Below are positions 57,680 to 64,000 of a stretch of DNA of 64,000 nt, one piece after another (position 1 is the first letter of the stretch; every line of letters begins with the position of its first letter). This DNA is from Liopterus haemorrhoidalis (taxonomy: Eukaryota > Arthropoda > Insecta > Coleoptera > Dytiscidae). Under the pieces are notes generated by a model. It did not search any database. It was given only the letters and a program-made list of their open reading frames with translations, and was not told the DNA's origin. Location: the NCBI GenBank assembly GCA_963971575.1, contig OZ020616.1, positions 53,737,201-53,801,200 on the forward strand. The letters are read 5' to 3'. Both the position numbers and the translations under genes were made by a program.

Positions 57680-57685
57680 TTTATT
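57680..57685 (-). promoter_or_regulatory. Poly(A) signal AATAAA of the EGF-domain gene
   Basis: TTTATT on the plus strand, 38-43 bp past the stop codon in the gene's direction. Position suits a short 3' UTR. Confidence 0.55.
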
Positions 57686-57723
57686 TAATAGATATCCTGG
57701 CCCAGCTTCGGTCCAACGAGTAT

Positions 57724-59037
57724 CTATATTTTTTCAATGGACGTAAACATTATTATAATTAATGCAATATATAATCCATAATTTTCTTGCTTCATTGAAA
57801 ATGATTTTCCAAATATTTTATAGTATATAGATTTGAGTAAAGATTTAGCTTTATTGTTTTCTGTTGGTTCTTTTTCAAGCCGTACGCGTTTAAGAGCACT
57901 TAAAGCGGGACTTATAGAGCAACGTCCAACTTTTTTATTCCAGACATAACCCCAGTTGCAAGCACATCGATAACTTCCTGGAAGATTTAAACAGATTTCT
58001 CTCATCACATCGCATTTATGTTTTTTAGTAGTGCATTCATTTATATCCACACATATTCCATATTTAGATTCCCAAACATAACCTGGTGTTTGACAATGAC
58101 AAGTAACATTCCAACGGTTCAATATTATATCTCTAAACTTCTTGTTATGATTTCGATCAAACTTACATTCAAGTTTAGTAGTGTGTTGATTTTCTGAATA
58201 GCAAGGGTTTTGTTTAGTACGTGAACATGAATTTTCTGAAACATGACGTAAGGGACAACACGGATCAGGACACAAACTGTACAAAGCACAGAAGAAAGCT
58301 TTTGCATCTGACGCTCTTGGATCTCTGTTATTGGCAGAGTTTGAATCGAGGCAACGAGCGTAGTTATCGCAAGGTTCACCAAAATGTTTCAACTCTGATA
58401 CACCGTTCATTGTATACCAACACAGATAATAGCTTGCTGTTGTCCGCCACTGAAATCTTTCGAGTGCTCCTTGAAATGGAACTGCAAATTTATCATCCCT
58501 CCGTTTCAGTTCTATACATGTTGCTTCTGTACTTTTTATCTGTTGAGAATTATTTATAAAAGTCCAGTTTTGATCCAACATAACATAAACTGTATCATCT
58601 TCTCTTCTTAAAACAATATCCTGGACTCGTTTATTAAGATACTCCATACAATGTACAAATGAGAGTTCACAATACTTATGAACTTCCCAATGTAAAGATC
58701 TTAATGGTGGTTTTGGATAAGCTGCGTAATATCCTTTTGATTTTGTTTCGTAACGACGATCGAATTCGTTGAATTTGTGTGCACGTAGATAGTAAGCCAC
58801 GTCCCTGATAGCTTTGTTCAACCATGACAAATTCGAATCAGTATGTCGGATTTCAAATGGACTCTGTGTCATGCTTGGTACAATTCCCTCGAGAGTCAAT
58901 GTGGAAGCATTAGAACTGGTTGTTTCCCCCATGACTATTGCTTCCATTGACACGTGAGGTAGCTCATCAGTGACATTAACACAATTTATAAACTTTAAAA
59001 ATACTACAACTAACAAAAACATCACTGTCAGTGACAT
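57724..59037 (-). CDS. Secreted cysteine-rich EGF-domain protein
   Basis: Intact 437-codon frame, ATG at 59037-59035, TAG at 57724-57726. (Two upstream in-frame TTG codons are not starts in a eukaryote.) A signal peptide is clear (MSLTVMFLLVVVFLKFINC, cut near residue 19). The middle has many cysteines (for example CALYSLCPDPCCP, about 250-262). A degenerate EGF-like repeat (CHCQTPGYVWESKYGIC, 313-329) precedes a calcium-binding EGF domain (DINECTTKKHKC...CLNLPGSYRCACNWGY, 331-373). Six or so N-glycosylation sites (e.g. NVT, NLS, NWT) fit secretion. The C terminus ends in a hydrophobic segment (LYIALIIIMF), either a membrane or a GPI-type anchor. An extracellular or membrane-bound role is inferred; the ortholog is not recognised. 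It may be a single-exon gene or a large exon. Confidence 0.88.
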   Translation of the reverse strand: MSLTVMFLLVVVFLKFINCVNVTDELPHVSMEAIVMGETTSSNASTLTLEGIVPSMTQSPFEIRHTDSNLSWLNKAIRDVAYYLRAHKFNEFDRRYETKSKGYYAAYPKPPLRSLHWEVHKYCELSFVHCMEYLNKRVQDIVLRREDDTVYVMLDQNWTFINNSQQIKSTEATCIELKRRDDKFAVPFQGALERFQWRTTASYYLCWYTMNGVSELKHFGEPCDNYARCLDSNSANNRDPRASDAKAFFCALYSLCPDPCCPLRHVSENSCSRTKQNPCYSENQHTTKLECKFDRNHNKKFRDIILNRWNVTCHCQTPGYVWESKYGICVDINECTTKKHKCDVMREICLNLPGSYRCACNWGYVWNKKVGRCSISPALSALKRVRLEKEPTENNKAKSLLKSIYYKIFGKSFSMKQENYGLYIALIIIMFTSIEKI

Positions 59038-59652
59038 CAACAACTTTAATAATTCTAGCTACAGTCGGATTTTTTAACAAAGAGAATGACTAAGAGGGGA
59101 AAATTAATTTTTTATGTTGTATATTTATTTCATCTTAAAGTGGTGATTCTGAAATGGCATATTTCAAAATTTCTGACAATTAAATGACGTTACTATCAAT
59201 TTTGACATTTTAATTTGGAATCTAAAAATCTGTTATTTGTAATATATGTAATTTTTGAATGAATATAATCTAAGTATAATGAAGTCCAACCAAATATTTG
59301 TATGTCTTTGATTGACTCAGTGACGTAATTCTCTTTACACAAAAGCACATTAGATTCATTCGTATCTTTCTTTTTACGCAATATAAACTCAAATTAAAAT
59401 GCCTGTAATATATATCTTCCCAAAAGCAGTTGTTGAATCGCTAAATAAGCTTTTTGTCACAGATTTACACTTATATTAGCACCCCTGAACATAATATTTA
59501 CCCTAGCACTCTGTTTCCTTGCGTAAATGACAGAATCAGTTAAGAAGAGAGAAATTTCAGTACGCAGCGTGAAAGACAGTGTCGTCTACTTAAGGTTTTG
59601 GTAATATGTGATCAAAATTTCGAAAATTTTACAGATTGCAGAAGAATATTTA
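59038..59652. other. Upstream region of the EGF-domain gene
   Basis: Probable promoter/5' UTR side; no TATA box or initiator is convincing. No transposon ends until 59653. Confidence 0.4.
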
Positions 59653-60172
59653 TAGAACGGGAGCTCATGACAGTTTTTGGTCTCCGATTTCATACAGCAT
59701 ACCTTTTGGAGGAGAGAATATTTACCCTGGGACAACAAAAAAGGGATGGTACTAAAACCCTGCACGCTTTCCGGTCATAGGGAAAATTGCATTTCCACTT
59801 AAACACAAAATTTTTGTGCTTTTCTCTGATTTAATATTGCTTGCCCTTTTGTCAAAAGAAAGTTATAACAAATTTAAAGTCTTTTAAATATATGCATGCG
59901 ATTCGGAGGGTCCCAAAGGGCTCAAACGGTCATGTGATCTTGTAATAAAAAAATATGATTTTCCGCGTTTTCATACAGCATGCCTATAATTAAATTTGTT
60001 ATAACTTTCTTTTGACAAAAGAGCAAGCAATATTAAATCAGAGAAAAACACAAAAATTTTGTGCAAGTGGAAATGCAATTTTCTCTATGACCGGAAAGCG
60101 TGCAGGGGTTTAGTACCATCCCTTTTTGCTGTATGAAATCGGAGACCAAAAATGTCATGAGCTCCCGGTCTA
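59653..60172. mobile_element. Foldback MITE (family P), copy 3
   Basis: Element 59655-60170 with TA on both sides; opens GAACGGGAGCTCATGACAG and closes CTGTATGAAATCGGAGACCA...GCTCCCGGTC. About 48 bp shorter than copies 2 and 4, mainly because of a deletion in the right arm after CCCTTTTTGCTG. Confidence 0.92.
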
Positions 60173-60343
60173 TTACTGAAATTCGCAAGATATGTATAAT
60201 AGGAGTGTAGCAGATTATGTTGGAAAGAAATCAACTCCAGGAGATTGAAATTGTTGGCAATAATGGCGACTGGGACCCGAAAGTCGAAAAATCTTCCGGT
60301 AAATTATGTATTGGACTATACGCTGATTGTTTTACAACATCAC

Positions 60344-60607
60344 TTAGGCCTAGTCTTTCCCCCTTCAGGTAAATCTCTAGGTAACTATCTGGCAGATAAG
60401 GTTATGTGATACTTCATGTGATGAATAAATTTCATCCCGTTTTTAAATACACATTTATCTATCGTATAGTTATCTAACGGATAACGAGACTGACGTATTG
60501 AATTCACTGATTGGTATTGACATTTATTCAGCAGATAAAGTTCCAGATAAACTTATCTGTCAGATAGTTATCTAGAGGTTTACCTGACGGTGGAACCCCG
60601 GGCCTTA
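60344..60607. mobile_element. PIF/Harbinger-type MITE
   Basis: Element 60347-60604 (258 bp), TTA duplications at 60344-60346 and 60605-60607, TIRs related to the 5145 element (GGCCTAGTCTTTCCCCCTTC / GGCCCGGGGTTCCACCGTCA), dense CAGATAA / TATCTG words. A deleted relative of that family. Confidence 0.85.
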
Positions 60608-61202
60608 AATAATCAAAACTAGTAGTCAATACACTTATACTACAGCTCATCCAGAGTTAAACTCTTCGGTGTATCGTCATGCAGTCCAGACTAGAAACTC
60701 ATTATATAACTTAGCCAACTGTTAAAGTTATCATAATGTCAATATATAACGCAGGCTAGCAATTAAAATTCTTTTAAAACGTCTTTAAAATTTGATAACT
60801 GATTTCGAGCAAGTAAAGCATTCTTATGTCGAAACTAACTTCTGTTCTTTTTCTTTTACGTAAGGTCTTAGAAAAACTGAATATATTGGTAAAAAATCTC
60901 TTTTTTGGAGCATATTGTTCATCACCCCTCCCCCTCTTTTATTTAGTCAGTCGAGGTGATATATTGAAAATTAAATTTAGTATGTATTTTTTTACTATAA
61001 GAATTTATTTTATAAAGTCTGTGGATAAAAAACTTACCAACGCGCATGACTGAAGGATAAAATTCTAAATTTTATATAATAAATATAATTTTACAAAAAC
61101 TTGATTAATTAACAAAATTAATCAAAATAATTAATGTGTAGGATTCACCTTCATGTTTGATGCGGTGAGAATTTTTCCAAATCCAACTCAATGTATTTTT
61201 TT
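60608..61202. other. Intergenic DNA, nothing recognised
   Basis: AT-rich; the plus-strand frame at 60826 has no known features. Confidence 0.45.
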
Positions 61203-61354
61203 TAAATTTTCATCCTATTTCTGCAACGAGGCTAATCGCCGATGCCAGGGGGCGAGCTCCTACACGTGGATGAGGGGTGAATGATTGTGAAAATGGAAGT
61301 AATGTTAACACATTATTCTCGCTGGAATAATATCACGCTCGGCCACTCCGTTAC
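61203..61354 (-). mobile_element. tRNA-derived SINE (family S2), internally deleted
   Basis: Body GGCGAGCTCCTACACGTGGA and head ACGGAGTGGCCGAGCGTGAT are joined by a deletion that removed the B box. Confidence 0.7.
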
Positions 61355-61422
61355 CCCAACTCAATACATGTACTTAAGTAGCATCCTTCAATATTTTTAT
61401 TGACAATATTATTATATAATTT

Positions 61423-62245
61423 TTAGGCCAGTCTTTCTACTTTCAGGTAAACCTCTAGGTAACTATCTGACAGATAAGGTTATGTGATACTTTCTGTGCT
61501 GAATAAATGTCATCCCGCCTTTCAATACAAATGTATCTATCGGATAGTTATTAAATGGATAATGAGACAGACGTATTAAATTCACTGATTGATATTGACA
61601 TTTATAGACCGGGAGCTCATGACAGTTTTTGGTCTCCGATTTCATACAGCATGCCTTTTGGAGGAGAGAATATTTACCCTGTGACAACAAAAAAGGGATG
61701 GTGCTAAACCCCTGCACGCTTTCCGGTCATAGGGAAAATTGCATTTCCACTTAAACACAAAATTTTTGTGCTTTTCTCTGATTTAATATTGCTTGCCCTT
61801 TTGTCAAAAGAAAGTTATAACAAATTTAAAGTCTTTTAAATATATGCATGCGATTCGGAGGGTCCCAAAGGGGTCAAACGGTCATGTGATCTTGTAATAA
61901 AAAAATATGATTTTCCGCGTTTTCATACAGCATGCCTATAATTAAAAGACTTTAAATTTGTTATAACTTTCTTTTGACAAAAGGGCAAGCAATATTAAAT
62001 CAGAGAAAAACACAAAAATTTTGTGCAAGTGGAAATGCAATTTTCCCTATGACCGGAAAGCGTGCAGAGGTTTAGTACCATCCCTTTTTTGTTGTCACAG
62101 GGTAAATATTCTCTCCTCCAAAAGAGCATGCTGTATGAAATCGGAGACCAAAAATGTCATGAGCTCCCGGTCTATTATTCAGCAGATGAAGTTCCAGATA
62201 ACCTTATCTGTCAGATGGTTATCTAGAGGTTTACCTGAATGTGTG
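61423..62245. mobile_element. PIF/Harbinger-type MITE split by foldback MITE
   Basis: TTA then GGCCAGTCTTTCTACTTTCA at 61426; internal sequence matches the 60347 copy up to TGACATTTAT and resumes at TTCAGCAGATGAAGTTCC after 62175. The right terminus after TTTACCTGAA (62234-62243) is lost. Confidence 0.82.
61605..62174. mobile_element. Foldback MITE (family P), copy 4, nested
   Basis: Element 61607-62172, TA both sides, opens GACCGGGAGCTCATGACAG and closes the inverse. Near identical to copies 2 and 3. Inserted in the Harbinger MITE above. Confidence 0.93.
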
Positions 62246-62477
62246 TGGGGGGATTCTCAGTCCAACATTATTTTTAGTTATGTTACCGAATAACATTCCA
62301 CCCATCTGTGTCGTGTTAATTTTTGTATTCAGTTCTACCTGTACGCGACCACCATTTAGGTTACCTGCAGTGTTACAGTTCACAAATGTATGTTATATAC
62401 TTTCGTCTCATCTCTTGGTGTATTTTAGTTACTCATTTCAGTTTCCGCGTCATCTAAGCTCTTAGTATCGTGCGTCT

Positions 62478-62863
62478 TTAACCCCTTCAGTAATCATTAA
62501 AAAAATTTAAAATAAAAAAAAAACATTTTTTTATGAATGAATTTTATTTACTGAACATATATATCCTTCATAAATGCCAATTCGGGCCCAAAATGGGATT
62601 GAAAGTTGATATTATGGTGCATAGTGTGGGTCAAGAAATAAAATAAATTCATAAAAAAATATTAATTTTCTCTCATACCTCATTTGAATCATCGTAGTTT
62701 TTGTCTCGCTTCCACATACCATGAATCGTATTTATTTTCGCCCGGGTACATTCGAGAGTGATCTTTTCTGCAGGTAAAAGCTTGCCCGAGTTATCTCGGT
62801 TGTGGGAATTTTCGCACATAATAGCCGCCCGAGCATACTCGGGCGTAGTCCTTAAGCGGTTAA
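62478..62863. mobile_element. piggyBac-like MITE (TTAA-flanked)
   Basis: Element 62482-62859, TTAA on both sides, short ends CCCCTTCAG / CCGCTTAAG. The right part has a perfect subterminal hairpin CGCCCGAG-CATA-CTCGGGCG (62826-62845). Non-coding. Confidence 0.72.
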
Positions 62864-63089
62864 GTAGAGGTAGAATTAGTCTTGTTTTACATCATTGTGT
62901 TGTCATGAATGCATTTTACGCATGCATCCACATTGGAGTGTGTTACTGTATTTCGCAAATATACGATGTGGACTTGTGAAATCGATCATGGCTGTGTGTC
63001 CAAACTCTCCATTCCAGACTACTTGCAGAGGAACATTGCAGGGCTTCGCATTTAACAGTATTTATATGACAAACATCTATAAATATACG
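62864..63089. other. Short intergenic gap
   Basis: Nothing recognised; 62246-62477 likewise. Confidence 0.4.
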
Positions 63090-63383
63090 ATAGTTACCTA
63101 GGGTGACCAGATTTCAGTAAAGGGTAACCGGGACACAGAGAAAAAAGAAAGGTTCCCATCTCTCAGATCCAAGTGAAGAGCAAAAAAAAAAAGTCCTCAC
63201 CTCCCAAAACTAGGTAAAGAGAAACAAAAAAAAAAAGGTCCTCATCTCCCAAAACTAAGTGAAGAGCAAAAAAAAAAAAAGTCCTCCCCTCCAAAACCGG
63301 GACAATCGGGCGTCCCGAGAACATTTTTCAGGACACCGGGACAATTGACCTAAAACCGGGACGGATGGTCACCCTATAGTTAC
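63090..63383. mobile_element. hAT MITE with perfect 8-bp duplication
   Basis: Element 63098-63375, ends CTAGGGTGACCAGATTTCAG / AGGGTGACCATCCGTCCCGG, duplication ATAGTTAC at 63090-63097 and 63376-63383. Interior: three ~50-bp tandem units (AAGTGAAGAGCAAAAAAA + GTCCTCACCTCCC). Confidence 0.95.
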
Positions 63384-63774
63384 CGATCCTATTGATATGA
63401 ATTGTTGATTGAATTGAAAATTATAAAATAATCAAATTGATCCGATTATTTGGTTAAATTCTATAACAAATCCTTGTTTATATTGTGCGGAATCTAGCTA
63501 CATAACCATCTTAATGGCTTTAACGAAAATAACTTTGAAATAGCTCCTGAGAAATGATTGAAGTCTTATGACGTCAAATTTAAAACGATTAACCTGTATG
63601 AAATGAAACTTTGTCCAATTACAGTTATTGATTAGTTGTAGAAACTTGAACTGGTGGGTGGTTGGTAATTCTGGTTAAAAATATTCTAAATTATACATAA
63701 AAACTTAAACGTTTTAAAACTGTTTTTGCAGAAGCAGAATATAAAAACTGGATCTCTTGTTGGAGTTAGTAAGC
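63384..63774. other. Intergenic DNA, nothing recognised
   Basis: AT-rich unique sequence. Confidence 0.45.
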
Positions 63775-64000
63775 AGTGCCGGACCGAGGCAATCTTGCAC
63801 CCCGGGCGAACTCATTGTTTTGGCGCCCTAACATTTTTCAAGATTCTAAAATTGGTTGACGTAAAAAAAAAATAATAATAAAAAATAAAATAATTAATAA
63901 ATCAATTTTTATTCACAAAAGTATTAAAAAACAAAAAATCAAAAATCAAATAATTACAAAAAATAATTATTTCACTCAAAAATCTAATAGGTAGGTAATG
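63775..64000 (+). mobile_element. hAT element left end, runs off the window
   Basis: CAGTGCCGGACCGAGGCAAT followed by CCCCGGGCGAACTC and GGCGCCCTAA is a common hAT left-end layout. The right end is beyond the window. Confidence 0.6.

Noticed and set aside
58125..58559. Minus and plus ORFs inside the EGF gene
   Set aside because: Other-frame shadows of the intact 437-codon gene.
59038..59043. Two extra N-terminal codons of the EGF protein
   Set aside because: Both are TTG; the first ATG at 59037 is followed by a good signal peptide.
62021..62293. 90-codon plus-strand frame and the minus frame at 61463
   Set aside because: They cover the foldback MITE and its flanks; repeated element sequence gives the same frames elsewhere.

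Overview
The window is about 70% A+T, intron-bearing eukaryotic DNA with no bacterial gene organisation. An insect is most likely, and a beetle is possible. The grounds are the mix of mobile elements (Tc1/mariner, hAT, PIF/Harbinger, piggyBac-like and pogo-like MITEs, Jockey-type LINEs, Penelope-like elements, tRNA-derived SINEs) and a split gene for an axonemal PIERCE-family protein. The species cannot be fixed from sequence alone. Most long ORFs here are broken transposon pieces or frames through simple repeats.

Host genes. Two host genes can be supported, both on the minus strand. (1) A two-exon PIERCE1/2 homologue (sperm-flagellum/cilium microtubule inner protein): exon 1 at 9142-9332, exon 2 at 3380-3512, 107 aa. 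Its 5.6-kb intron is packed with a dead mariner, a Harbinger element, a foldback MITE, a deleted hAT, a SINE and a hAT MITE. (2) A single-exon secreted, cysteine-rich EGF-domain protein at 57724-59037 (437 aa, ATG at 59037) with a poly(A) signal at 57680-57685. A few weaker exon-like frames (16320-16505, 18048-18146, 28153-28491, 53525-53622 and a duplicated one at 30712-30808 / 40235-40340) are listed with low confidence.

Layout. 0.36-1.28 kb: internally deleted Tc1/mariner with perfect 30-bp TIRs. 1.8-2.1 kb: SINE. 3.4-9.3 kb: PIERCE gene with element-filled intron. 9.5-14.4 kb: four TA-flanked MITEs, a LINE tail and a foldback MITE. 15.0-16.1 kb: a 1-kb repeat (here called R1) with an internal tRNA-like unit. 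16.9-20.4 kb: piggyBac-like MITE, pogo-type transposase remnant, another MITE, and a Penelope RT/GIY-YIG remnant. 21.4-23.8 kb: a LINE broken by R1, which is itself broken by repeat R2. 24.5-28.1 kb: LINE tail with clear TSD, SINEs, dead mariner, Penelope 3' end with a hammerhead-like motif. 29.1-30.0 kb: head-to-tail copies of repeat R3. 30.03-41.23 kb: one huge imperfect palindrome (arms about 5-6.5 kb). 41.7-44.3 kb: tandem array of palindromic units, then a 33-bp-type minisatellite. 45.5-55.0 kb: R3 and R1 copies with nested MITEs, a pseudogene, a LINE, SINE and a second hammerhead-like insert. 56.1-57.7 kb: microsatellites, hAT MITE and LINE just 3' of the EGF gene. 59.6-64.0 kb: foldback MITEs, Harbinger MITEs, SINE, piggyBac-like MITE, hAT MITE and the start of another hAT.

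The host genes do not form a pathway together; the main story is layered transposition around two small genes. The strongest leads are the PIERCE gene split by a 5.6-kb transposon-filled intron, the 11-kb palindrome, and two hammerhead-like RNA motifs with compensatory stem changes.
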